Below are positions 43,831-52,019 of a stretch of 64,000 nucleotides of DNA, piece by piece (within the stretch, counting starts at the first letter, position 1; every line of letters begins with the position of its first letter). The notes under the pieces are model-generated. The model searched no databases, had not been told where the DNA came from, and was given only the letters and a program-made list of their open reading frames with translations. This stretch comes from Desulfolinea sp050305405. Lineage in GTDB: Bacteria; Chloroflexota; Anaerolineae; Anaerolineales; Villigracilaceae. Both the position numbers and the translations under genes were made by a program. The stretch covers positions 62,001-126,000 of the forward strand of contig JBNLFG010000009.1 in NCBI GenBank assembly GCA_050305405.1, given 5' to 3'.

Positions 43831-46242
43831 TTAGTTCCGTAAAGGCTTGCCAGTATTCAGCAATGCCCACATACGTTCCTGGGTCTTCTGTTCACCACAA
43901 AGCGACAGGAAGGCTTCACGCTCAAGGTCGAGAACGTATTGCTCACTGACCCACTGCGGTTTGCTCAGCCCACCACCACTCAAGATATATGAGAGTTTGT
44001 TGGCTATCACATTATCATATTCAGAGATGAATTTACCTTCTTTGAACATGTAAGCGCCCAATTCGAGCGCACCGAGCATATCGCGCCCAGCGGCGTAAAT
44101 CATCTCAGGGGCAGGGGGAGCATAACCTGTGTTGACCATGTGCAAGGCTTCTTTTTTGGCTTCAGCGAGCAAATGATCGCGGCTCATCACGATGCGGTCG
44201 GATGCGCTGAGGATACCCATCTGCTGAGCTTCACGCGCGGAGGTGGCAACTTTTGCCATGCCGATGTGCATGAAAGCTTGCTGCACAAAGGGCAACGAGA
44301 TCGCATCCGGGATTTTCATCGAGGGGTTGATCACGCGGCGCATGATTTCTTTCGTGCCGCCACCAGCGGGGATCACACCTGCGCCAAGCTCAACCAAACC
44401 AATATAGAGTTCGCCGTGTGCAACCACGCGCGAGCCGTGCATGGTGATCTCACAACCACCGCCGAGCGCCATCCCAGCCGGAGCCACGACAACGGGTTTA
44501 GGAGAGTAGCGCATGCGCATGTTCATATCTTGCAAGCCCACGATCATCTCATCAAGTTGATCCCACATCTGTTGCTGGGCAGCCATGACGACCATAAAGA
44601 GATTGGCACCTGCGCTGAAATGTTCGGCTTCGTTGCCAACCACCAAAGCATCAAACTCGCTTTCGGTGCGGTCGAGGGCTTCATTCATGATCTCGACAAT
44701 GTCGGCGTCGATGGCGTTCATCTTGGTGTGGAACTCAACGCATGCCACGCCGTCGCCCATGTCGTAGAGGGAGGCACCGGCATTCTTTTTGATAAGTTTC
44801 TGTTCTTTAAGCAGAACCAAACCGGGGGTACGAGCGATGCGAACGTAATCCTGTTTGGATACATCGTAGACGCCGACGATCGTCCCATCTTCATACTGAT
44901 AGAAGGTCTCGTGCCCGGATTTCAACATGCTGAGGACCCAATCGGCGGGTGCGAAGCCCGCAGCAGTCATCTGATTAACGGTTGCCTGAACCCCAAGCAT
45001 ATCCCAGATCTCAAAGGGGCCGGCTTTGTGCCCAAAGCCCCAGCGCATGGCATCGTCGATGGGCTTCATTGTGTCAGCCACTTCGGGGATCAGGACGGAG
45101 GCATACTGAGACCCTTGGTAAACAAGTGCCTGGACGAGTTTGGCGGCTTTATCATCGCCGTCGAGCATGGCCTGAATGCTGCCTTTGAGATCGTCGGCCT
45201 TCTTGGCTGCGCCGACCGAGTCGAAACGTGGTTTCTGGGGCTCAAGATATTCCATGGTCTCGAAATCGAGATGCAGGAAGGTTTTCTTGCCAGCGGCATC
45301 TTTTTTGACATTGTAGAAGCCGCCACGAGTTTTGTTACCCAGCCAATTGCGCTTGACCATCTCAGCAATGAGCTTATTTGGTGCTTCGGCTTCAAGATAG
45401 GGCAAAGCATATTTGTCGTGCTGGATGAGGGGCGCAAGGTTGCGGCCGACATGATCCCAAACGTCGATTCCGACGAGATCGATCAGGCGGAAAGTAGCAG
45501 TCTTCGGGCGACCGATGATCGGGCCGGTGACCATATCAACTTCTTCGATGGTGTAGTCGTTCTTCAGGATGTAATCGAGAGCAAAAGCGCCGGTGCCAAA
45601 AGCAAGGCGGTTGCCGATGAAATTGGGCGTATCTTTGCAGAGCACAATGCCCTTGCCGAGGCGATATTCGCCGAACCAACTCACGAATTTAACCACTTCG
45701 GGCAGCGTATCGTCGGTGGGGATGACTTCGAGCAGTTTCAGATAGCGGGGCGGGTTGAAGAAGTGCATCCCAAGGAAGTGCTGTTTGAAACCATCCGAGA
45801 GACCTTCGGCAATCGCTTTGACAGGGATGCCGGAGGTATTCGTCGCAATGATCGTGCCCGGCTTACGGACAGCATCAATGCGCTTCATCAGGTCTTGTTT
45901 GATCTCAAGATTCTCGATGATCGCTTCGATGACGAGATCAGCTTCGGCGATGGCGTCGAAGTCATCTTCGAGGTTGCCGGCGCTGACGAGTGTAAGTTGA
46001 TCGGATGAGAAGAAGGATGCCGGGCGGGATTTCTTTGCCGCAGTCAGACCTGCTTCCACGATGCGATAACGCACCGCTTTATCTTCGCGGGTCAAGCCTT
46101 TTTTCTCTTCTGCCTCGGTCAGTTTGAACGGGACAATATCCAACAAGGTGGTTGGGATACCGGCGTTCGCAAGGTGGGCTGCCAATGCTGCGCCCATTGT
46201 CCCAGCGCCGACCACGACAGCTTTGTTTACTTGGTATTTCAT
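43831..46242 (-). CDS. 3-Hydroxyacyl-CoA dehydrogenase/enoyl-CoA hydratase fusion
   Basis: 803 residues. The order is dehydrogenase first: NAD-binding VVGAGTMGAALAAHLANAG (11-29), HCDH N-domain, HCDH C-domain (about 190-430), then a crotonase domain (about 490-720) with PAGMALGGGCE and GLVELGAGVIPAGGGT, including the catalytic Glu, and a C-terminal region. This is the FadN-type order; E. coli FadB has the hydratase first. It hydrates trans-2-enoyl-CoA and oxidises the 3-hydroxyacyl-CoA. Transcribed with the thiolase gene directly downstream. Confidence 0.92.
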   Translation of the reverse strand: MKYQVNKAVVVGAGTMGAALAAHLANAGIPTTLLDIVPFKLTEAEEKKGLTREDKAVRYRIVEAGLTAAKKSRPASFFSSDQLTLVSAGNLEDDFDAIAEADLVIEAIIENLEIKQDLMKRIDAVRKPGTIIATNTSGIPVKAIAEGLSDGFKQHFLGMHFFNPPRYLKLLEVIPTDDTLPEVVKFVSWFGEYRLGKGIVLCKDTPNFIGNRLAFGTGAFALDYILKNDYTIEEVDMVTGPIIGRPKTATFRLIDLVGIDVWDHVGRNLAPLIQHDKYALPYLEAEAPNKLIAEMVKRNWLGNKTRGGFYNVKKDAAGKKTFLHLDFETMEYLEPQKPRFDSVGAAKKADDLKGSIQAMLDGDDKAAKLVQALVYQGSQYASVLIPEVADTMKPIDDAMRWGFGHKAGPFEIWDMLGVQATVNQMTAAGFAPADWVLSMLKSGHETFYQYEDGTIVGVYDVSKQDYVRIARTPGLVLLKEQKLIKKNAGASLYDMGDGVACVEFHTKMNAIDADIVEIMNEALDRTESEFDALVVGNEAEHFSAGANLFMVVMAAQQQMWDQLDEMIVGLQDMNMRMRYSPKPVVVAPAGMALGGGCEITMHGSRVVAHGELYIGLVELGAGVIPAGGGTKEIMRRVINPSMKIPDAISLPFVQQAFMHIGMAKVATSAREAQQMGILSASDRIVMSRDHLLAEAKKEALHMVNTGYAPPAPEMIYAAGRDMLGALELGAYMFKEGKFISEYDNVIANKLSYILSGGGLSKPQWVSEQYVLDLEREAFLSLCGEQKTQERMWALLNTGKPLRN

Positions 46243-46311
46243 GTTTATCTCCTAAGTTTCTGTTGGCTGAGGAGTTGTATTAGCATTCCGACAACCCTTG
46301 CCAAACTGGAG

Positions 46312-46376
46312 CGTAAAACGTGATGCGTGAAACGTGAGTCTTTCAATCATCACGCTTCACGTTTTTACGTTTCACG
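46312..46376. repeat. Palindromic repeat in the gap between dehydrogenase genes
   Basis: Arms CGTGATGCGTGAAACGTGA and TCACGCTTCACG plus TTTTTACGTTTCACG can pair. It fills part of the gap between the acyl-CoA dehydrogenase gene and the hydroxyacyl-CoA dehydrogenase gene. A weaker related sequence is near 33536-33566. Confidence 0.6.
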
Positions 46377-46381
46377 AGTCT

Positions 46382-47644
46382 TTAGCGCAATTCGCTGCCG
46401 CGATAGCCCAACAATGCACGCGCCACAACCAGACGGTTAATCTGACCAGTGCCTTCGTAAATGTCGGTGATCTTGGCGTCACGGAACCATTTTTCGAGCA
46501 GGAACTCACGGCTGTAACCGAGCGGGCCCATGATCTCGACGGCCTTCTGGGTCACTTTCGTGGAAACATCGCCAGCCTTGACCTTGGACATCGAAGCTTC
46601 AAGCGCATTATGTTTCTTGTTATCTGCCATCCAAACCGCTTTCAAGACCATCAACCAGCCAGCACGCAGCATGACTTCCATATCGATCACATCGCGTTCC
46701 ATGCTGGTCAGCTTGTTGCGTGGCACGCCATAGCGAACTTCGATACCTTCTTCAGCGAGTTTCTCTTTGACAAAATCAAGCGCAGCACGGGCAACACCTA
46801 AACCGGAGGCTGCTACCAACGGACGGGTCGCATCAAAAGTCGACATCGCGCCCTTGAAGCCTTTGGTCGTTTTTTCGACGGTCGGTTTGCCCAAGATATT
46901 CTCGAAAGGTACGCGGCAATCCTGCAAAACGATGGTGACAGTATCGGAAGAACGGATACCAAGCTTGTGTTCCATCTTGGTCACTTTGGCACCGGGCGTC
47001 CCGGCTTCGACGACGAAGGAGCGCATCCCTGCACGGCCAGCTTCGGGATCAATCGTTGCCCAAACAACGATAAAGCCTTTACCAGCCTCTTCGTATTCAG
47101 TCAGCGATTTGTCGCCTGCGGTGACGAAAATCTTCTCACCGTTCAGCACCCACTCATTGGTGGCTTCATCTAAAACGGCAGTCGCGCGAATACGGGATGT
47201 ATCCGAGCCAGCGTCAGCTTCGGTCATGCACATTGCGGCGAAGGTCGGTTTCTCGCCCATGAAACGGGCAAGGAATTTCTTCTTCTGCTCAGGGCTACCG
47301 GCAGCTTGCACAGCTGCTGCACCAAGTCCACCACCAGGAGTGACGAGGTACATCCCGGCATCGCCCCACGAGATGATCTCGAGCATATGCGCCAGCATCT
47401 GATAACCGATCGGCGGGCGTTTCGGTTTATTCGCGTCTTCTTCTTTCTTCTCTTCTTTGGGAGCCAAAGAACCAGCACCGGTGGCTTTCATCGCCATGTG
47501 CATGAAGTTGATGTAATCCCACGGGATCTCATGCTCATTCTCGTCGAAATAGCGTGAGTGCGGGCGCATCATATTATCTGCGACAGTCTGCAAAACATAT
47601 TGCTGCTGCGCGATAGGTTTCGGGGTTTCAAATTCTATAGTCAT
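46382..47644 (-). CDS. Acyl-CoA dehydrogenase with catalytic Glu
   Basis: 420 residues from ATG 47644, with GAGAGG 6 bases upstream. Typical family motifs: MCMTEADAGSDTSRI (FAD/substrate loop), NGEKIFVTAGD, and the catalytic-base region TDIYEGTGQINR with Glu near residue 397. A charged insert (about 57-75, EEKKEEDANKPK) is unusual. It performs the FAD-dependent first step of beta-oxidation. A second acyl-CoA dehydrogenase gene ends 16 bases upstream; the two may form one heteromeric enzyme. Confidence 0.9.
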   Translation of the reverse strand: MTIEFETPKPIAQQQYVLQTVADNMMRPHSRYFDENEHEIPWDYINFMHMAMKATGAGSLAPKEEKKEEDANKPKRPPIGYQMLAHMLEIISWGDAGMYLVTPGGGLGAAAVQAAGSPEQKKKFLARFMGEKPTFAAMCMTEADAGSDTSRIRATAVLDEATNEWVLNGEKIFVTAGDKSLTEYEEAGKGFIVVWATIDPEAGRAGMRSFVVEAGTPGAKVTKMEHKLGIRSSDTVTIVLQDCRVPFENILGKPTVEKTTKGFKGAMSTFDATRPLVAASGLGVARAALDFVKEKLAEEGIEVRYGVPRNKLTSMERDVIDMEVMLRAGWLMVLKAVWMADNKKHNALEASMSKVKAGDVSTKVTQKAVEIMGPLGYSREFLLEKWFRDAKITDIYEGTGQINRLVVARALLGYRGSELR

Positions 47645-47660
47645 GATATTCCTCTCGCCA

Positions 47661-48746
47661 CTAAACAATCATCAAACCGGTGAAGGTCGCGAAGCCGCGT
47701 CCGTTACGCATCCAGCGCTCAACGGGATGGTCACGAATATAGCCATGACCGCCCAAAACCTGCACGCCGCGATCGGTGACCATCATCACCATATCGATTG
47801 CGCCGGTTGCTGCCAGATAGGCCGCTTTGTAGGCATCTTCTTTGCCTGTATCCAATTTCCAGGCAGCTTCCCAGGTCACCATGCGGATACCTTCAATTTC
47901 CATTGCCATTTCAGCCAACATAAAGGCGATGGCCTGCTTCTGGGCAACTTTTACGCCGAAAACTTCACGCTCTTTGGCGTAATTGACAGCATAGTCAAGC
48001 GAAGCCTTTGCCACACCGAGCGCCATCGCCGCCAAACCAACATGGCTGGCAGCCAAAACGGCTTTGAAATCACCTTCAAGGCGATTGGCAGCTGGCACAC
48101 GCACGTCTTCGAGCATCACATCGTACATAGGGACGGCTTTCAGGCTCATCAGCTTATTGGCTTCTTCGCCAACGCTCAAACCAGCCACACCTGCGGGGAC
48201 GATGAAACCATTGGTTTCGCCATCGACGCTGGCATAAACGATCATCGCTTCAGCATCTGCAGCGTAAGGAACGAAGGTTTTATGACCATTCAACACAAAT
48301 TCATCGCCATCTGCGACAGCCGTTGTCTTCAACTCATTCGGATCAAAATTGAGCGCAGGCTCGATCATCGCAGCAGTGAAGGCTTTCCACTCCATCTCGA
48401 TTACGGGCGGAATAAATTCCTGTTTCTGCTCTTCAGAGCCAGCCAGCAAGATCGGCAGCACGAAAAGATTCGGGGTCATTACAGCCATTGCACCGGGCAA
48501 ATCGCCATAAGCCAGCTCCTCAGCAGCCAAAGCGCCCGTCACGCTGGAATAGTCGCCAAATCCACCGTACTCCTCGGGGATGGAGGCTTGCAGCACACCC
48601 ATCTCCCAGCCTTTCTCGATCAGACCATCAGGAAACTTGGAGTGTTCCTCCGCTTCCTCTGCCGCTGCCCGCAAGTCGTTCTCCGCGTAGCGGCTGACTG
48701 CGTCGATCAGCATTTGTTGTTCTTCATTCGGTTCAAAAGAATACAT
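47661..48746 (-). CDS. Acyl-CoA dehydrogenase paralogue lacking the usual catalytic Glu
   Basis: 361 residues with the ACAD fold: LQASIPEEYGGFGDY, FTAAMIEPALNFDPN, NGHKTFVPYA, AKEREVFGVKVAQKQAIAFM and QVLGGHGYIRDHPVERW. At the end, where family members carry YEGTSQIQR with the catalytic Glu, it has NGRGFATFTG, so that residue is absent; the alternative helix-G Glu of isovaleryl/long-chain types is not obvious either. It may be a partner subunit of the downstream enzyme, as in the alpha2beta2 dehydrogenases of mycobacterial steroid degradation. That is an inference. GGAGG lies before the start. Confidence 0.85.
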   Translation of the reverse strand: MYSFEPNEEQQMLIDAVSRYAENDLRAAAEEAEEHSKFPDGLIEKGWEMGVLQASIPEEYGGFGDYSSVTGALAAEELAYGDLPGAMAVMTPNLFVLPILLAGSEEQKQEFIPPVIEMEWKAFTAAMIEPALNFDPNELKTTAVADGDEFVLNGHKTFVPYAADAEAMIVYASVDGETNGFIVPAGVAGLSVGEEANKLMSLKAVPMYDVMLEDVRVPAANRLEGDFKAVLAASHVGLAAMALGVAKASLDYAVNYAKEREVFGVKVAQKQAIAFMLAEMAMEIEGIRMVTWEAAWKLDTGKEDAYKAAYLAATGAIDMVMMVTDRGVQVLGGHGYIRDHPVERWMRNGRGFATFTGLMIV

Positions 48747-48781
48747 GGCTCCTCCTTCAAGGGTTTTATTTTTTACTCAAC

Positions 48782-48881
48782 CAGTTCCCGAACGGAGCGT
48801 AGCGAAGTCGAAGGACGGATTTTCAAAAACCGCTCTTCGACTTCAGGCTTCACATTCGTTCAGCCTTCCGCTCAGAGACTG
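48782..48881. repeat. Palindromic dispersed repeat, family A, copy 3
   Basis: Starts CAGTTCCCGAACGGAG and ends TTCCGCTCAGAGACTG, with internal GTCGAAGGACGG and AAAACCGCTCTTCGAC. It lies between the MBL-fold gene and the upper acyl-CoA dehydrogenase gene. Confidence 0.8.
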
Positions 48882-48888
48882 TAAAACT

Positions 48889-49959
48889 TCAACAACAAAC
48901 GTTCATTTGCTCCGCAATCGGATCATTTAAACGTTGATAAAGCAAAGGCACTGTGCCCTGCTCAATCTCATTAATATTGGCGATTCCCAGCAAACCGCGC
49001 TGATACAAATACTCTACATGCGCGCCCGCTTCTTCTACTGAAAGTAGGATGTCATAACCGCCGACGTTCGGAAAAAGCTGGGATGAGACATCGGCAACGG
49101 TATGCGGCTCAGACAGGATGCCAAGCGCACGCTCCAGACGTTGGGCATGAATCCCTTTAATTTGCTGGATGCGCAGTGAAAGGTTTTTGATCGGTTCATT
49201 ATGCCCGCTCAAAACGAGCGTGACATCATCCCCGGCCCAGGCTTCAAACTTATCCAACGAGTCGAGATAATGCCCCAAGCCCATATTCAGCGTCAGGCGC
49301 TCGGGCCACTGATGTGGGGATATGCCGTTCAGAACATGGTCGCCGCAAAAGATGTAGTCATCCAGCCGAATGGCGACATGCCCCGCGCTATGACCGGGGA
49401 CATGTAAAAACTCAAAGCGCTCAAACTGCATATTGATCGCGCGGTAGGTGAAGTCAACAGGAACGGATTTCGAGAGCATCTTGTTCACCATATACACACG
49501 AATGATCTCTTCACGTTTCTCTTCGGACACACCCGCTTCGATCAGAAACTTGCGCAGACGCCACTCAGAGACAAGGATACGTTCTTCGAAATTGGTCAGG
49601 TTGCGTAAATCAAGTTCGTGGATACCTACTTTGGCATCGGTCTGCTCTACGAGATATGGTAATCCGCCAAAGTGGTCAATGTGGCCGTGGGTGATGAGGA
49701 TGGAGTCCAAAGCCTCTAAAACGGAAGCAAGCCCCTCCTCTGTTTGTACTCGCTCAAATCCCTCCAGCAGGCAGCGATTGCTCTCTCCCGATCCCGAGCC
49801 GGTGTCGATCAGAACGATCTGGTCATCCACAAAAACAAGATAGGCGTACACCCAAAATTTGTGGAAAGCCTCGAGCGGGAGACGATAAATGCGCGCGCCT
49901 TCTGTTGTGGTGAATTTTGTAAAGGTGTGCGGGGATTTGGTGGTGGGAATATTGGTCAT
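48889..49959 (-). CDS. Metallo-beta-lactamase-fold hydrolase
   Basis: 356 residues. Metal-binding HGHIDH at residues 91-96, a further His in VPGHSAGHVAI, and Asp/His in FCGDHVLNG and SGHNEP. It has a C-terminal extension (about 250-356) beyond the beta-lactamase domain, as in glyoxalase II-like/LACTB2-type hydrolases. Its start is 3 bases after the TetR gene. Operon context suggests a thioester or related acyl intermediate, but this is not shown. Confidence 0.87.
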   Translation of the reverse strand: MTNIPTTKSPHTFTKFTTTEGARIYRLPLEAFHKFWVYAYLVFVDDQIVLIDTGSGSGESNRCLLEGFERVQTEEGLASVLEALDSILITHGHIDHFGGLPYLVEQTDAKVGIHELDLRNLTNFEERILVSEWRLRKFLIEAGVSEEKREEIIRVYMVNKMLSKSVPVDFTYRAINMQFERFEFLHVPGHSAGHVAIRLDDYIFCGDHVLNGISPHQWPERLTLNMGLGHYLDSLDKFEAWAGDDVTLVLSGHNEPIKNLSLRIQQIKGIHAQRLERALGILSEPHTVADVSSQLFPNVGGYDILLSVEEAGAHVEYLYQRGLLGIANINEIEQGTVPLLYQRLNDPIAEQMNVCC

Positions 49960-49962
49960 GAT

Positions 49963-50532
49963 TTAGTGGTTGCTTAGACCATTCAGGAAAAGGGCTGCGA
50001 TCTGATCTGCGATGTCTTCGATTTTCAACTCGCCTTTGGGGTTGAACCAGGTGATCGTCCAGTTCATCGCGCCGAGCAGGGTACGGACGGTCATGTCGGT
50101 TTCAGTACAACAAAAAGCGCCCGACTGCATCCCTTCGTCAACAACGTCTCGCCAAAGAGCTTCGAAACGGTCACGATTAGGGACATGCCGGGCATGTAAC
50201 TCAGGCTCAAGCGAGCGGTGTTCCAGCAAGAGCACGGATGCCAGATCAACATGATCGGTGAGCGCTTTGAGATAGGCCAAGCTCATCTGGCGCAGCTTCT
50301 CATCTGGCAGCAGGGCTTCATTTTTCGAGACCCTGCTGATCTCTTCTGTCAGAAGTTCAAGAGCTTGATCAAGCAATTCAAGCAAAATCTCCTGCTTGCC
50401 AGAAACGTGATGATAGAGGCTGGCTTTTTGCAGGTTGACTGCCCCGGCAATATCACTCATCGAAGTGGCGTGATAGCCTTTCAGGCGGAAGATTTGAGCT
50501 GCGGCATCGAGGATTTGGTCTTTTGTCATCAT
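49963..50532 (-). CDS. TetR-family transcriptional regulator, probable fatty-acid regulator
   Basis: 189 residues from the ATG at 50532 (MMTKDQILDAAAQIF); AGG is upstream, and the longer frame to 50577 would run through the operator. The helix-turn-helix is TSMSDIAGAVNLQKASLYHH. The C-terminal part is of the FadR/YsiA-like TetR_C type. It is the first gene of the fatty-acid operon and probably represses it in the absence of acyl-CoA; a palindromic operator lies just upstream. Confidence 0.88.
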   Translation of the reverse strand: MMTKDQILDAAAQIFRLKGYHATSMSDIAGAVNLQKASLYHHVSGKQEILLELLDQALELLTEEISRVSKNEALLPDEKLRQMSLAYLKALTDHVDLASVLLLEHRSLEPELHARHVPNRDRFEALWRDVVDEGMQSGAFCCTETDMTVRTLLGAMNWTITWFNPKGELKIEDIADQIAALFLNGLSNH

Positions 50533-50539
50533 AAGAAAC

Positions 50540-50567
50540 CTACCGAACGGTCGGTAGATATAGGATA
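50540..50567 (-). promoter_or_regulatory. TetR operator and promoter of the fatty-acid operon
   Basis: The palindrome CTACCG-AACGGT-CGGTAG (50540-50557) has perfect 6-base arms and resembles ACCGACCGGTCGGT-like operators of TetR-type fatty-acid regulators. It begins 8 bases before the TetR start codon. On the minus strand a -10-like TATCCT lies at 50567-50562, so the operator covers the transcription start. Autoregulation and control of the whole operon follow. Confidence 0.7.
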
Positions 50568-50645
50568 CCAGAATCATAGATGGCGGTCAAGCAATTCGCC
50601 ACAGAATGCGTGGATTTTTAAGCATTGCAAAAGATGCGTTTCGGC

Positions 50646-50651
50646 TACAAT
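50646..50651 (+). promoter_or_regulatory. Leaderless -10 box of dinB
   Basis: TACAAT with exactly 6 bases to the ATG at 50658; no SD sequence is present. The -35 region is not clear. Confidence 0.5.
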
Positions 50652-50657
50652 ATCCCC

Positions 50658-51824
50658 ATGCGAATTATCGCCCATCTCGATCTCGATGCTTTTTTCTGCG
50701 CCGTGGAGGAACTCTACACCCCCACCCTGCGCGACAAACCCTTCGCCGTTGGCGGCAGCCCTGAAGGGCGCGGCGTCGTGGCATCCTGCTCCTATCCCGC
50801 ACGTATGCGAGGCGTACATTCCGCCATGCCGATGGCACAAGCGATTCGCCTTTGTCCAAACTTAAAGATCGTGCCACACCGCCGCGGTGCCTATACACAG
50901 GCATCCAGACAGGTAATGGGCAAGATCCGCGCCATCACCCAGCAAGTGGAACAAATCTCCATCGACGAAGCCTTTTTCGATCTCTCTGATAAAGCGGATG
51001 CAAAACGGATCGCCCGCGACCTTCAGCTTGATATTTACCAAACCCTGCGGCTGCCCAGCTCGATCGGGATCGCCAGCAATAAGCTCGTCGCCAAGATCGC
51101 CAATGACTTCGGCAAAGCAAAAAAACGGGATGGGACGCCGCCGCGCGCCTTTACGCTGGTTCCCGCTGGTGAGGAGGCTGCCTTTCTCGCGCCCTTACCC
51201 GTAACCAAACTCTGGGGCGTGGGGCCCAAGACCGCTGCCCGTCTCGCCAAGATCGGCATCACAACCATCGGCGAACTCGCCCAACAAGACGAACTCAAGA
51301 TGCTGCAACGTTTCGGGCAGAACGGCTACGAGATCACACGCCGCGCACGCGGCATCGATAACCGCGCCATCGTCACCGAGCGAGAGATCAAATCCATCAG
51401 TCAGGAAACAACTTTCAACAGCGACAAAAGCGACGGGTATGAACTCCGTCAGGTTTTACGGAAACTCTCTGAGAAAGTTTGCGAACGTTTACAGAAGAAG
51501 AGATTGGTCACGCGTACGATCAAGATCAAACTGCGCTGGTCGGACTTCACCACCCTGACGAGACAGATCACCTTACAGGCACATACCAACGAGAGCGAGA
51601 TTCTCATCCGCGCCGCTGAACAACTCTTCGACGAACATTGGCCGAAGGGGCGTGCCATACGCCTGATCGGCATGGGCGTCAGCGGACTGGAAGAAGCCCA
51701 GCAGCAAATCGGCTTATGGGATCAGGATTGGGAAAAAGAACGTCACGTCGAAGATGCGCTGGCAGAGATCAAATCCCGCTTTGGAGATGGGGTCATCAAA
51801 CGCGGGGTAAAGAAAAAAAGCTAA
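50658..51824 (+). CDS. dinB: DNA polymerase IV
   Basis: 388 residues from ATG 50658 (MRIIAHLDLDAFFCAVEEL); upstream in-frame ATGs at 50625 and 50634 are not favoured. Y-family motifs: LDLDAFF with catalytic Asp, GGSPEGRGVVASCSYPAR, SIDEAFFDL with the second acidic pair, GIASNKLVAKIA, and helix-hairpin-helix KLWGVGPKTAARLAKIGI. The little-finger domain follows from about 240. It copies damaged templates. No LexA box was recognised, but a -10 box very close to the start suggests a leaderless mRNA. Confidence 0.93.
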   Translation: MRIIAHLDLDAFFCAVEELYTPTLRDKPFAVGGSPEGRGVVASCSYPARMRGVHSAMPMAQAIRLCPNLKIVPHRRGAYTQASRQVMGKIRAITQQVEQISIDEAFFDLSDKADAKRIARDLQLDIYQTLRLPSSIGIASNKLVAKIANDFGKAKKRDGTPPRAFTLVPAGEEAAFLAPLPVTKLWGVGPKTAARLAKIGITTIGELAQQDELKMLQRFGQNGYEITRRARGIDNRAIVTEREIKSISQETTFNSDKSDGYELRQVLRKLSEKVCERLQKKRLVTRTIKIKLRWSDFTTLTRQITLQAHTNESEILIRAAEQLFDEHWPKGRAIRLIGMGVSGLEEAQQQIGLWDQDWEKERHVEDALAEIKSRFGDGVIKRGVKKKS

Positions 51825-51834
51825 GAACAACGCA

Positions 51835-51869
51835 AGAAGGAAAAACAGTATTGTTTTTCCTTCTTTTTA
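51835..51869 (+). terminator. Terminator of dinB
   Basis: Stem AGAAGGAAAAAC / GTTTTTCCTTCT with a 6-base loop and a T run, 11 bases after the stop. Confidence 0.8.
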
Positions 51870-52019
51870 TATCGGCATTCCCTTATCTAATGCTTTTCCA
51901 ACACAATCCTAATCTCTGATTTATTTTCGCTTAGACACTTGTTGTATAATACACACAAACAAACTCAAATTTATCCAAATTAAAACTTAATACCACTACC
52001 TCTAGAAAGGGAAAACAAA

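Noticed and set aside
44140..46008. A 622-codon open frame on the plus strand
   Set aside because: It lies wholly antisense to the 3-hydroxyacyl-CoA dehydrogenase/hydratase gene, whose motifs and length are clear. The frame has no domain and is a product of the codon bias on the other strand.
47643..48884. A 413-codon open frame on the plus strand
   Set aside because: Antisense to the acyl-CoA dehydrogenase gene; no recognisable protein features.
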